64,000 nucleotides of DNA from Klebsiella michiganensis (GCA_000963575.1 CP011077.1:4278001-4342000); one strand, 5' to 3'. Positions 8,978-17,949 are shown, numbered from the stretch's first letter. Notes: a model not told the origin generated them from the sequence alone. Numbers and translations are program-made.

Positions 8978-9183
8978 ACTTACCTCCCTTATTTAGTTTT
9001 GTCTAAAATAGCATCAGTGTATAGGCAGACCAAGTTTTGACTTAGGCAAAAAATTTGTAGCAATAGCCACTATTTCTCTGGTTTTCAACTATTGCAGTTA
9101 GCAGCATATATTGAATTACATCCATCCAGACGTCTAGGTACCCAGACGAATGCAATTGCTTTTCGAGACTGCCTTTCAACATT

Positions 9184-10377
9184 TCAGCTTGTAATAATCC
9201 CTTCCTTGCCTAAATTACTAGTAAAATCACCATACCACTGCATCATCGCCCTCCTCCCCTCCAGATATTGAGCATGGTTATACGTTCCACGAATTGAGTT
9301 CTTATCGACGTGAGCCAGCTGTAGCTCGATCCAGGCCGAGTTAAATCCCTGCTCATGCAAAATGGTACTCATCGTGTGGCGGAATCCATGCCCTGTAACG
9401 CGTCCTGCATAGCCGATGCGCCTTACCAACACAGTCAATGCCATATCACTCATCGGTTTCTTAGGATTATTACGTCCTGGGAACAGCAACTCTCCTGCTC
9501 CCGTCATGGGTTTAAGCTGATTAAGCAGGTCAATTGCCTGGCTTGATAACGGAACCAGATGAGGTCGGCGCATTTTCATTCGCTCTGCTGGTACGTTCCA
9601 AACCTTCCGCTCAAAATCAAACTCCTGCCACTCCGCTTGCCTCAATTCCCCAGGCCTTACTCCAGTCAAAATAAGTAATTGCATCGCAATCTTAACAATC
9701 ACACTACCGGCATAGGTGTTCAGAGTCCGAAGAAACTCAGGCAGTTCATCCTGGGTCAAAAAAGCATAGTGCTCTTTCTCATGGGGAGCTACGGCGCTGG
9801 CTAGATCGGGAGCTGGATTGTACTCAGCCCTGCCAGTCACAACCGCATACTTCCAGACCTCTCCACAACGCTGGCGAACCTTACGGACCTTCTCAGTTGC
9901 TCCTCGAGTTTCTATCTTTGAAAGAACAGCAAGCAACTCCATCGGTTTGATATCTTTGATTGGTCGGTGGCCGATATAAGGAAATACATCCTTCTCAAAG
10001 GTTCTCATCATCTCTTCACGATAGGAGACAGACCAGCGATCATAGCGACGCTGATACCACTCCCGAGTGATAGCCTCAAACGAGTTTTCAGCGTCCTGCT
10101 TGCGACTGAGCTTCTCCATTTTTCTTTCGAGAGAAGGATCGTTACCAGCTGCTAATGTTCTTTTAGCATCCTCACGCTTGCTTCGTGCTTCAGCTAAAGA
10201 AACAGCAGGATAAACACCAAGCGCAAGTACATTTTCCCCTCCAGGCGTACGATACTTCAGACGCCAGTATTTCTTACCGTTGGGGTTAACCAATAAGTAA
10301 AGACTCCCACCATCAGCCAATTTGTAGGGCTTCTCTTTCGGCTTTGCAGTTTCAACCTGACGAGCAGTTAACTTCAT
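9184..10377 (-). CDS. P4-family tyrosine integrase at tRNA-Gly
   Basis: A 397-residue phage P4-type site-specific recombinase that inserts and excises the island at the 3' end of a tRNA gene. The N-terminal DUF4102 arm-binding domain (MKLTARQVE...) is followed by a core-binding domain and the catalytic domain, with Arg in TGVRPGE, His-x-x-Arg in HGFRHTMS, His in LAHVDK and Tyr in RGTYNHA. All catalytic residues are intact. It is 164 bases from the tRNA and transcribed away from the tRNA 3' end, which is the standard P4 geometry. Confidence 0.95.
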   Translation of the reverse strand: MKLTARQVETAKPKEKPYKLADGGSLYLLVNPNGKKYWRLKYRTPGGENVLALGVYPAVSLAEARSKREDAKRTLAAGNDPSLERKMEKLSRKQDAENSFEAITREWYQRRYDRWSVSYREEMMRTFEKDVFPYIGHRPIKDIKPMELLAVLSKIETRGATEKVRKVRQRCGEVWKYAVVTGRAEYNPAPDLASAVAPHEKEHYAFLTQDELPEFLRTLNTYAGSVIVKIAMQLLILTGVRPGELRQAEWQEFDFERKVWNVPAERMKMRRPHLVPLSSQAIDLLNQLKPMTGAGELLFPGRNNPKKPMSDMALTVLVRRIGYAGRVTGHGFRHTMSTILHEQGFNSAWIELQLAHVDKNSIRGTYNHAQYLEGRRAMMQWYGDFTSNLGKEGIITS

Positions 10378-10378
10378 T

Positions 10379-10427
10379 GGGGGTACCTCTCAGCATGGGG
10401 TACAATTATACCCCCATCCATACCCCC
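10379..10427. repeat. Four GGGGTA/TACCCC copies upstream of the integrase
   Basis: Two copies face right (GGGGGTA 10379-10385, GGGGTA 10397-10402) and two face left (TACCCCC 10409-10415, 10421-10427). They lie between the integrase start and the tRNA. Repeats in this position are candidate arm-type binding sites for the integrase or an excisionase, and overlap the integrase promoter region. Confidence 0.6.
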
Positions 10428-10541
10428 ACATTGAGCTTGACCCTGGGGGAGTATTATTGAGTTCAATAGACTAATAGAATGCTATAACTGCTGATTTATC
10501 AAGGAAAAATTGAGTTGGGTAGACTTCAGAAGACTTGAGTT

Positions 10542-10615
10542 TGGAGCGGGCGAAGGGAATCGAACCCTCGTATAGAGCTTGGGAAGCTCTCGTTCTACCA
10601 TTGAACTACGCCCGC
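10542..10615 (-). tRNA. glyU: tRNA-Gly (anticodon CCC)
   Basis: Seventy-four bases including an encoded CCA. The acceptor stem begins GCGGGC, the anticodon loop is TTCCCAA giving CCC, and the T-arm reads GGTTCGATTCC. It matches E. coli glyU as I recall it, and as in E. coli it sits beside ygeR. Its 3' half is the presumed attachment site of the island. Confidence 0.97.
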
Positions 10616-10702
10616 TTTGAGGTGCGTTAGGCATTATAGACTTTCAGCACTTGCTGGCAAGTGCCTTTGCGTCCAGGTGATGGTTTTTCAAGCATTTTTT
10701 AA

Positions 10703-11440
10703 TTAACACGACGGTTTTAAGTAACGCTGTGGGTCAATGGCGGTGGCCCGATAGCGAATCTGGAAGTGCAAACGCACCGAATCCGCCCCCGTGCTGCCCA
10801 TCGTGGCAATTTTCTGCCCGGCTTTCACCTTCTCTCCGGTATTCACCAGCATCGTGTCGGTATGGGCATAAGCGGTGATGTACTCTTCGCTGTGTTTAAT
10901 CATCACCAAATTACCGTAGCCACGCAGCTGGTTGCCGACGTAAACCACCGTTCCCGTGCCGGAGGCATAAATGGGCTGCCCGCGAGAGCCTGAGATATCA
11001 ATACCTTTGTTACCGCCATCACTGCTGGAGAACGGCTCAACAATGTTGCCCTTGGTCGGCCACAGCCAGCAGCGAGCCCCCACCGGCGGCGGGGCTACTT
11101 TGGCGATGGTCGTATTTTGCGACCGGGCAGGCGCGGTGTTTTTTGCCGTCGCGGTATTTTTCGGCCTGCTTGCAGAGCCTGAGCCTTTAATCCGAATACG
11201 CTGGCCCACCTGGATAGTATAAGGCGCAGGGATCCCGTTCAGCCGGGCGAGGTCGCCCACGCTGCTGCCGGTCATTCTGGAAATTTTAGAGAGTGTATCG
11301 CCGCGTTTCACGGTATAAACCGCGCCGCTGAAAGTGCCTTCTTTTGATGAAGGAGATTTGCTGCTGCACCCCGCCAATAACAGGCAAGCAGCTAGTAGGG
11401 CGATACATCCAGGCATCGCAGTCCGGCATCCTGGCTTCAA
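10703..11440 (-). CDS. actS: LytM-domain amidase activator ActS (YgeR)
   Basis: An outer-membrane lipoprotein that activates peptidoglycan amidases. It is 245 residues. A lipoprotein signal ends in LLLAGC, a LysM domain follows (YTVKRGDTLSKI near residue 42), then a Thr/Ala-rich linker and a C-terminal LytM/M23 domain (GNKGIDISGSRGQPIYA to LHFQIRYR). As in YgeR, the LytM catalytic metal ligands are incomplete, consistent with an activator rather than an active endopeptidase. A start at the second Met (residue 9) is also possible. Confidence 0.92.
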   Translation of the reverse strand: MKPGCRTAMPGCIALLAACLLLAGCSSKSPSSKEGTFSGAVYTVKRGDTLSKISRMTGSSVGDLARLNGIPAPYTIQVGQRIRIKGSGSASRPKNTATAKNTAPARSQNTTIAKVAPPPVGARCWLWPTKGNIVEPFSSSDGGNKGIDISGSRGQPIYASGTGTVVYVGNQLRGYGNLVMIKHSEEYITAYAHTDTMLVNTGEKVKAGQKIATMGSTGADSVRLHFQIRYRATAIDPQRYLKPSC

Positions 11441-11655
11441 AACAACCTCGCATCAGGCAAAATTTATTCCGGGCAGAATAGTACCATCTCTCAGCCTGCG
11501 GCCAAAATCGCGTCACGATTTGCACGTTTCACGGGTGATTGACCATTCCTTTTGCCAATTAACTGATAGTAAAAGCAAAGCTATTTTAGCCCCTCTGCCA
11601 GATCACAATTCAGCAACAACTCTTTGACATCGACGGAGGGTTCTCATAGCTTTTA

Positions 11656-11683
11656 CTTGTATACAAGATGAATACAAGAATGA
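11656..11683. promoter_or_regulatory. GntR-type operator in front of the catabolic cluster
   Basis: CTTGTATACAAG (11656-11667) is a perfect 12-bp palindrome of the TTGT-N2-ACAA form used by FadR-type GntR regulators. An ATACAAGATGA unit starting at 11661 is repeated in tandem as ATACAAGAATGA, adding a second half-site. It lies 45 bases before the transporter start, and the cluster itself encodes a GntR protein. Confidence 0.65.
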
Positions 11684-11711
11684 ATGGCGCTACCAACCTC
11701 AGGATAATGCT

Positions 11712-13034
11712 ATGAATAATCATCAAACTTCCCTTACGGCCAGCCAGCCGGTCTCCACAGAAAAGATTCAGACACGCGGTCGGTTACGCTGGGGGCTGGG
11801 CCTGTTTTTCTTTGTAATAGGCCTTATCGCTTATATGGATCGCGCCAATATTTCCATCGTCGCGGAACATATGATGCGCGACCTCGGTATGACGAAGGTC
11901 GAATTTGGCCTGTTGGGAGCCCTGTTTTCATTAGGTTATGCCCTGGCGCAAATTCCCAGCGGCATGCTGGCTGAACGGTTTGGTTGCCGGCTGATTGTGA
12001 CACTAAGTCTCTTGTTATGGTCATTATTTACGATACTAACGGCCACAACCCCACGCTTTATTTGGCTGTGTATCGTTCGCTTCCTGTTTGGGGTCGGCGA
12101 AGCGCCAACCTATCCCGGTAATGCCGTATTTAACAGTTGGTGGTTCCGCAAAAATGAAAAAGCCAGAGCGGCAAGTCTGCTGCTGGCGGGCTCTTATTTT
12201 GGCCCCGTCATTGCGCCAACAATTACGGTACTGATTATGCTTGCCTGGGGCTGGCATGCGGTGTTCTTCATTTTCGGCGCGGCAGGCATCGCGGTGGCTT
12301 TACTTTGGTTCTTTCTTGCTCGTGACAGGCCGGATGTACACCCATGGATCTCAAGCGCTGAGCTGAAACACATCCGCGAGGGCCGCGCGATTTCTCAGAA
12401 AGAGGCGAAAGCGAAAGCCCCGTGGCGCCAGTTCATGCGTAATCGTGAGTTTTGGGCCGTTGGGATCCAGTATTTCTTCGTGGTGTATATGACCACGCTA
12501 TTCATGATTTGGCTGCCAACCTATCTTCAGGAAGCGCGAGGCTTTTCCCTTACGCATATGGGGATCGCGGCCAGTTTCCCGTGGCTGGCTATCTGCCTGT
12601 GCGTACTTTTCGGCGGTAAATTATCGGACAGTTTGCTGCAGCGTGGCCGTTCGCTAATGGCCGCTCGTGGCTACCTTGCCATCGGCGGCTTCATCCTGTT
12701 TATCGTCGGCACGCTGGGTGTAGCGATGACGATTAATCCCTTTATCAGCGTGTTTTGGCTGACCCTAACGCTGGGCGCTCTCGGGTTACCCGTGGTCGTT
12801 TCCTGGGCCGTTGCAGCCGATAAAGGCCAGCAATATTCAGGTTCTGTCAGCGGCTGGATGAATCTTTGGGGCAATCTCGGGGGCGTGATATCCCCCGTGT
12901 TGTGCGGCTTTCTTGCCCAGCACTTCGGCTGGAATATCGCCCTGCTGTTTAACATCCTGCCGATTGCTCTCGCCATTGTCTGCTGGTTCTTCATCAATCC
13001 CGATCGCCCGTTAAATCCTTCCCAACCCGCTTAA
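11712..13034 (+). CDS. MFS transporter, anion:cation symporter family
   Basis: A 440-residue inner-membrane carrier with 12 hydrophobic segments, most like the ACS family that takes up sugar acids, tartrate, phthalate and related organic anions. The signature YMDRANIS in TM1 and the GxxAERFG loop between TM2 and TM3 are visible. It is first in a plus-strand cluster with an RraA-like protein 9 bases downstream and a nitrilase-fold enzyme after that. The substrate is unknown; a small carboxylate or carboxamide is the best inference from its partners. Confidence 0.85.
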   Translation: MNNHQTSLTASQPVSTEKIQTRGRLRWGLGLFFFVIGLIAYMDRANISIVAEHMMRDLGMTKVEFGLLGALFSLGYALAQIPSGMLAERFGCRLIVTLSLLLWSLFTILTATTPRFIWLCIVRFLFGVGEAPTYPGNAVFNSWWFRKNEKARAASLLLAGSYFGPVIAPTITVLIMLAWGWHAVFFIFGAAGIAVALLWFFLARDRPDVHPWISSAELKHIREGRAISQKEAKAKAPWRQFMRNREFWAVGIQYFFVVYMTTLFMIWLPTYLQEARGFSLTHMGIAASFPWLAICLCVLFGGKLSDSLLQRGRSLMAARGYLAIGGFILFIVGTLGVAMTINPFISVFWLTLTLGALGLPVVVSWAVAADKGQQYSGSVSGWMNLWGNLGGVISPVLCGFLAQHFGWNIALLFNILPIALAIVCWFFINPDRPLNPSQPA

Positions 13035-13043
13035 GGAGTCTCT

Positions 13044-13703
13044 ATGTTTACGATAAACCCTCGCGTCTCTGGCATCAGCCCTGCTCAGGTAAAAGAAGTG
13101 GCTGAGGTTTGCCCTTCTACCCTGGGACATATGACGGATTTTGGTTTTATTAAATCACTGACATCCATTCTTCCCGGAAAGCGCTTCGCGGGAAATGCCG
13201 TCACTGTACGTATCCCTCATATGGATTCCTGCGCAGTGCATAAAGTGTTTGATACGGTGCAAGCGGGCGATGTGGTCTGTATCGATATGTCGGGGGATAC
13301 CGACCGCGCCTGCTGGGGAGAATTAGTTTCGTACATGGCTCGCGCCAGCAACATTGCCGGCGCAATTATTGATGGCTGCGTGACCGACCTGCGCGCACTG
13401 CGTGAAATTGGCGTACCGCTTTACGCCCGCGATGTCAGTCCGCTAACAACCCGCATTTTAGGTATTGAAGGCGCGATTAACGTCCCGGTGTCAGTTTGTG
13501 GCGTAACGGTGAATCCGGGAGACCTGATCCTTGCCGATGACGACGGGGTTATGGTTATCCCTCCCGATCAGGTCAGCGGCTGGGCAGAGCGCGCGCTGAA
13601 AGCGCAGCATGCGGAGATATCTATTAAGCAGCGCATTGATAAGGGGGAGTCTCTGGCGGCAATTTCCGGAGCAGCACGTTTCTTTGAGTCGGAGGCCCGT
13701 TAA
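13044..13703 (+). CDS. RraA-like protein (putative aldolase/decarboxylase)
   Basis: A 219-residue member of the RraA / 4-hydroxy-4-methyl-2-oxoglutarate aldolase family. These are trimers that cleave or decarboxylate 2-oxo-dicarboxylates using a divalent metal. The core WGELV (91-95) and IIDGCVTD (108-115) match the family. The Arg of the Arg-Asp pair in active aldolases is Thr114 here (VTD instead of VRD), while the following Asp115 is kept, so the chemistry may differ. Its stop codon overlaps the next start (TAATG), implying translational coupling. Confidence 0.8.
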   Translation: MFTINPRVSGISPAQVKEVAEVCPSTLGHMTDFGFIKSLTSILPGKRFAGNAVTVRIPHMDSCAVHKVFDTVQAGDVVCIDMSGDTDRACWGELVSYMARASNIAGAIIDGCVTDLRALREIGVPLYARDVSPLTTRILGIEGAINVPVSVCGVTVNPGDLILADDDGVMVIPPDQVSGWAERALKAQHAEISIKQRIDKGESLAAISGAARFFESEAR

Positions 13704-14509
13704 TGAAAATTGCTTTGGGGCAGTTTATTACCGATACAGATAAAGCCGTTAACCTCGCGAAAGCGGAGTCGGTAATTCATGAGGCCAGCCAGAATGGCGC
13801 CAGGCTTCTGGTTCTACCGGAAACCTTCATGGCCTTTATCTCACCTTCTTCTGACACTCGATATGCAGATATAGCCGAACCTCTTGATGGACCTTTCGTC
13901 AGCCGGCTTTGCGCGGCGGCTAAGGCAGCCAGTATTTATCTGATAGTAGGAATGTTTGAACGTAATCCAGAGGATGATATCCGTGCCTGGAACACCACGC
14001 TACTGATTGATAATCATGGCAAAATCCTGCATACCTACCGTAAAACACACTTGTACGATGCATTCTCTTACCAGGAGTCCCGTAACATCATTCCGGGAGA
14101 CAACCCGATTAAGGTGGTTGAAACTGAACTCGGCCGCATTGGGCTAATGGTTTGCTACGAACTTCGTTTCCCCGAAATAGCTCGCGAACTGGCACTTCAG
14201 GGAGCTGATGTGCTTATCGTCCCTACGGCCTGGGTTCATGGCCCGCTTAAAGAACAGCATTTCCAGGCATTGGTCTCTGCCCGCGCGCTGGAAAACACCC
14301 TGCCCGTAATCGCCTGCGATCAGACGGGAAATATTTACAGTGGCCGTAGCCTGGTGTGTGATGCAATGGGTGTCACCCGCAGTAGCATGGGCGTCGAGCA
14401 AGGCCTGATCTACAGCGATATAGATTACGAGCACACGCGTACAACCCGGGAGGCATTGCCCTGCCTTGGGCATCGTCGCGCAGATCTCTACATCCATCTG
14501 AAAAAATAA
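13703..14509 (+). CDS. Nitrilase-superfamily amidase
   Basis: A 268-residue carbon-nitrogen hydrolase. The catalytic triad is visible as Glu40 (VLPETF), Lys114 (YRKTH) and Cys151 (MVCYELRFPE). Length and motif spacing fit the omega-amidase / deaminated-glutathione-amidase branch, which hydrolyses 2-oxo-dicarboxylic monoamides. Next to an RraA-like lyase this suggests removal of an amide followed by C-C cleavage or decarboxylation of the resulting oxo acid. The substrate is not recognisable from sequence. Confidence 0.85.
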   Translation: MKIALGQFITDTDKAVNLAKAESVIHEASQNGARLLVLPETFMAFISPSSDTRYADIAEPLDGPFVSRLCAAAKAASIYLIVGMFERNPEDDIRAWNTTLLIDNHGKILHTYRKTHLYDAFSYQESRNIIPGDNPIKVVETELGRIGLMVCYELRFPEIARELALQGADVLIVPTAWVHGPLKEQHFQALVSARALENTLPVIACDQTGNIYSGRSLVCDAMGVTRSSMGVEQGLIYSDIDYEHTRTTREALPCLGHRRADLYIHLKK

Positions 14510-14609
14510 CCTAAGCCGCGCCCGCAGCTCCCTGATTGCGGGCGCTTGTCCCTCCTCGGGCAACTTCTTATACTCAGGGTCTCCACGCGGGTTAAGGAAA
14601 CCATGCAGT

Positions 14610-15239
14610 ATGTCAGAGCACTCCCTGAGCCATCAGGCGTATATCGCCATCAAGAACCGGATCATTAAGCGTGAGTATCGGCGTGATAGCTATACCTCTG
14701 AGAATCAGCTGGTTGAAGAACTGGGCATGAGCCGCACGCCGATTCGAGAGGCGCTGCATCAGCTGCAAAGCGAAGGTTTGCTCAAAATCATTCCGCGCAA
14801 AGGAATTCTTATCCAGCAACTCTCCCTTAAAGAGATCCGCGATTACTATGATTTACGTTTAGCCATTGAGCTACAGGCGCTGCGGCAGTTGCAGGGTTAT
14901 CTGACTGAGGAGCATTTTCATCCGCTGGAGCAGTTAATTAGCAGACAGCAGGATGCGCTAGAGCATCAGGCCTATGACCGCTGGCTCGAGGAAGACAAAA
15001 GCTTCCATCGTTATCTGATGTCACTGACCAACAATGACGTTTTTCTCGAGCTGTCCGACAATATTCGTCAGCGCGTGTATTATCAGCCCGATCCTTTACG
15101 CCGCCACGCTTATTACACGGCATCCACCGAGGAGCATCGAGCTATTGTGGCCGCCCTGAGAAATCAGGACATTGCTCTGGCGGAGCGACTGATGACCACA
15201 CACATTCTGCGTGGCCGGGAAAAAGCAGTGTCCGGGTAA
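14610..15239 (+). CDS. GntR-family regulator, FCD (FadR) subgroup
   Basis: A 209-residue transcription factor. The N-terminal winged helix includes MSRTPIREALHQL (about residues 40-52), and the C-terminal all-helical FCD ligand domain has the metal-binding pattern of this group (D...H...H). It lies 100 bases after the amidase and probably represses the cluster through the palindrome at 11656, being released by the substrate or an intermediate. An alternative start a few codons away is possible. Confidence 0.88.
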   Translation: MSEHSLSHQAYIAIKNRIIKREYRRDSYTSENQLVEELGMSRTPIREALHQLQSEGLLKIIPRKGILIQQLSLKEIRDYYDLRLAIELQALRQLQGYLTEEHFHPLEQLISRQQDALEHQAYDRWLEEDKSFHRYLMSLTNNDVFLELSDNIRQRVYYQPDPLRRHAYYTASTEEHRAIVAALRNQDIALAERLMTTHILRGREKAVSG

Positions 15240-15251
15240 CCCTTCGAGTTA

Positions 15252-15287
15252 AAAAAAGCCCCGTCAGATACCTGACGGGGCTTTTTT
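15252..15287. terminator. Strong bidirectional terminator
   Basis: A perfect stem AAAAAAGCCCCGTCAG / CTGACGGGGCTTTTTT with a four-base loop lies between the convergent GntR gene and lysS, with a T-run in both directions. Confidence 0.95.
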
Positions 15288-15323
15288 ATCACTGTGCAGG
15301 CGGCTTCCCGCCTGGACAAAGGC

Positions 15324-16841
15324 TTACTTAGTTGGACGCAGAGCCGGGAACAGAATAACGTCGCGAATGGTATGGCTGTTGGTGAACAGCATAACCATAC
15401 GGTCGATACCGATGCCCAGACCCGCCGTTGGCGGCAGGCCGTGCTCCAGGGCGGTGACGTAGTCTTCGTCGAAGAACATTGCTTCGTCGTCGCCGGCGTC
15501 TTTCGCGGCAACCTGGTCAGCAAAGCGCTGGGCCTGGTCTTCCGCGTCGTTCAGCTCGGAGAAGCCGTTCCCGATTTCACGGCCACCGATGAAGAACTCA
15601 AAGCGGTCGGTGATTTCCGGGTTTTCGTCGTTACGACGCGCCAGCGGAGAGACTTCAGCCGGGTATTCGGTGATGAAGGTCGGCTGAATCAGGTGGCTTT
15701 CCGCAACTTCTTCGAAGATCTCGGTCACGACGCGGCCCAGACCCCAGCTCTTCTCGATTTTAATGCCGATGGACTGAGCGATAGCCACCGCTTTGTCCAT
15801 GTCGTCGAGATCGGCCAGGTTAGTTTCTGGACGGTGCTTTTTGATAGCCTCACGCATGGTGAGCTTTTCAAACGGCTTGCCGAAGTCGAAGGTTTCTTCG
15901 CCGTACTGCACTTCGGTGGTGCCCAGAACGTCCTGCGCCAGGGTGCGGAACAGAGATTCAGTCAGCTCAATCAGATCTTTGTAGTCCGCGTAAGCCATAT
16001 AGAGTTCCATCATGGTGAACTCAGGGTTATGGCGCGGCGAGATGCCTTCGTTACGGAAGTTACGGTTGATCTCGAAGACGCGGTCGAAACCACCCACCAC
16101 CAGGCGCTTCAGATACAGCTCTGGCGCGATACGCAGGTACATGTCGATGTCCAGCGCGTTATGGTGCGTGATGAACGGACGAGCGGATGCGCCGCCTGGG
16201 ATCACCTGCATCATTGGCGTTTCCACTTCCATAAAGTCACGGCCAACCATGAACTGACGGATGCCGGCCATAATTTTCGAGCGAACTTTAAAGGTGTTGC
16301 GGGACTCATCGTTAGCGATCAGGTCCAGGTAACGCTGGCGGTAACGGGTTTCCTGATCGGCCAGGCCGTGGAATTTGTCCGGCAGCGGACGCAGCGCCTT
16401 GGTCAGCAGACGCAGTTCAGTACAGTGAATGGACAGCTCGCCAGTTTTGGTTTTGAACAGCTTGCCGCGCGCGCCCAGGATATCGCCCAGGTCCCACTTT
16501 TTGAACTGATCGTTGTAGATGCCTTCCGCCAGGTCGTCGCGGGACACATACAGCTGAATACGGCCACCGACGTCCTGCAGAGTCACGAAGGAGGCTTTAC
16601 CCATGATACGGCGGGTCATCATACGGCCAGCAACGCTTACCTCAACGCCGAGGTCTTCCAGCTCTTCGTTCTCTTTCGCATCGAAGTCAGCGTGCAGTTG
16701 GTCTGAGGTATGATCGCGGCGGAAATCGTTCGGGAATGGGATACCCTGCTCACGCAGAGCCACCAGCTTCTCACGGCGCGCTTTCAGTTCATTGTTAAGA
16801 TCGGCTGCTGCGTCAACGCCCTGTGCTTGTTGTTCAGACAT
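15324..16841 (-). CDS. lysS: Lysyl-tRNA synthetase
   Basis: This class II synthetase charges tRNA-Lys. It is 505 residues, the E. coli length. The N-terminal OB-fold anticodon-binding domain is followed by the catalytic core, with motif 2 (FRNEGISPRHNPEFT) and motif 3 (GLGIGIDRMVM). It lies nine bases downstream of prfB, and the two form the usual prfB-lysS operon. Confidence 0.98.
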   Translation of the reverse strand: MSEQQAQGVDAAADLNNELKARREKLVALREQGIPFPNDFRRDHTSDQLHADFDAKENEELEDLGVEVSVAGRMMTRRIMGKASFVTLQDVGGRIQLYVSRDDLAEGIYNDQFKKWDLGDILGARGKLFKTKTGELSIHCTELRLLTKALRPLPDKFHGLADQETRYRQRYLDLIANDESRNTFKVRSKIMAGIRQFMVGRDFMEVETPMMQVIPGGASARPFITHHNALDIDMYLRIAPELYLKRLVVGGFDRVFEINRNFRNEGISPRHNPEFTMMELYMAYADYKDLIELTESLFRTLAQDVLGTTEVQYGEETFDFGKPFEKLTMREAIKKHRPETNLADLDDMDKAVAIAQSIGIKIEKSWGLGRVVTEIFEEVAESHLIQPTFITEYPAEVSPLARRNDENPEITDRFEFFIGGREIGNGFSELNDAEDQAQRFADQVAAKDAGDDEAMFFDEDYVTALEHGLPPTAGLGIGIDRMVMLFTNSHTIRDVILFPALRPTK

Positions 16842-16850
16842 GTTGGTTCC

Positions 16851-17949
16851 TCATAACCCTGCTTTCAAACTTGCTTCGATAAATTTGTCCAGATCGCCGT
16901 CCAGCACCGCCTGCGTGTTGCGGGTTTCAACCCCGGTGCGCAGATCTTTAATGCGGGAGTCGTCGAGGACGTAAGAACGAATCTGGCTGCCCCAGCCGAT
17001 ATCCGATTTGTTGTCTTCCATGGCCTGCTTCTCAGCATTCTTTTTCTGCATTTCCAGCTCGTACAGCTTCGCCTTCATCTGCTTCATCGCCTGGTCTTTG
17101 TTCTTGTGCTGAGAACGGTCATTCTGGCACTGGGTCACGGTGCCGGTTGGAATGTGGGTAATACGTACCGCAGATTCCGTACGGTTAACGTGCTGGCCGC
17201 CCGCGCCGGATGCGCGATAAACGTCAATGCGCAGGTCCGCCGGGTTGATGTCGATATCAATGTCGTCGTCCACTTCCGGATAAACAAACGCGGAGCTGAA
17301 CGAGGTATGGCGGCGGCCACCGGAGTCAAACGGACTCTTACGCACCAGGCGGTGAACGCCGGTTTCGGTACGCAGCCAGCCAAAGGCATAGTCACCCTGA
17401 ATGCGAATGGTCACGGACTTGATGCCCGCCACTTCGCCTTCGGACTCTTCAATGATTTCAGTTTTGAAACCGCGAGCTTCTGCCCAGCGCAGGTACATAC
17501 GCTCCAGCATGCTTGCCCAGTCCTGCGCTTCAGTACCGCCGGAACCGGCCTGGATGTCGATGTAGCAGTCGGCGCTGTCATAAGTACCGGAGAACATACG
17601 GCGGAATTCAAGCTGCGCCAGTTTGGCGTCCAGCAATTCCAGCTCGGCAACGGCCTCGTTAAAGGTCTCTTCGTCGTCGGCCTCTACCGCCAGCTCCAGC
17701 AAGCCGGAAACGTCTTCCAGGCCTTGAGACATCTGGTCTAAAGTGTCGACAATCGCTTCCAGCGAGGAACGCTCTTTACCCAGCGCCTGTGCGCGTTCAG
17801 GTTCGTTCCAGACATCGGGCTGTTCCAGCTCGGCGTTTACTTCTTCGAGGCGCTCTTTCTTGGCATCGTAGTCAAAGATACCCCCTAAGAACGTCGCTGC
17901 GCTCTGTGAGGTCCTGGATGCGGCTTTTTACCGGGTTAATTTCAAACAT
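16851..17949 (-). CDS. prfB: Peptide chain release factor 2, programmed +1 frameshift
   Basis: RF2 releases peptides at UGA and UAA. The true gene starts at ATG 17949; 25 codons are read, then an in-frame TGA (17874-17872) is bypassed by a +1 shift into the frame ending at 16851, giving 365 residues as in E. coli. The stop-recognition SPF motif (KSPFDSGG) and the catalytic GGQ (SGAGGQHVN) are present. The residue four before GGQ is Ala (YRASGAGGQ), the form found in most enterobacteria rather than the Thr of E. coli K-12. A simple frame scan gives only the C-terminal 293 residues. Confidence 0.97.
17871..17887 (-). promoter_or_regulatory. prfB recoding site
   Basis: Read on the minus strand, the site is AGGGGG (internal Shine-Dalgarno), TAT, then CTT TGA C. 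Low RF2 slows termination at the TGA and the ribosome slips from CTT to TTT, so RF2 controls its own synthesis. It is identical to the E. coli signal as recalled. Confidence 0.96.

Noticed and set aside
10379..10427. The GGGGTA cluster as the start of a CRISPR array
   Set aside because: The units are only 6-7 bases, lie in both orientations, and have irregular 5-11 base gaps.
15294..16706. A 470-codon open frame on the plus strand across lysS
   Set aside because: It is the antisense shadow of lysS; lysS is a full-length known protein, and the other frame has no recognisable domain.
16851..17732. prfB read as a broken or truncated gene
   Set aside because: The apparent break is the normal programmed +1 frameshift; the upstream 25 codons, internal Shine-Dalgarno and CTTTGAC are all present.
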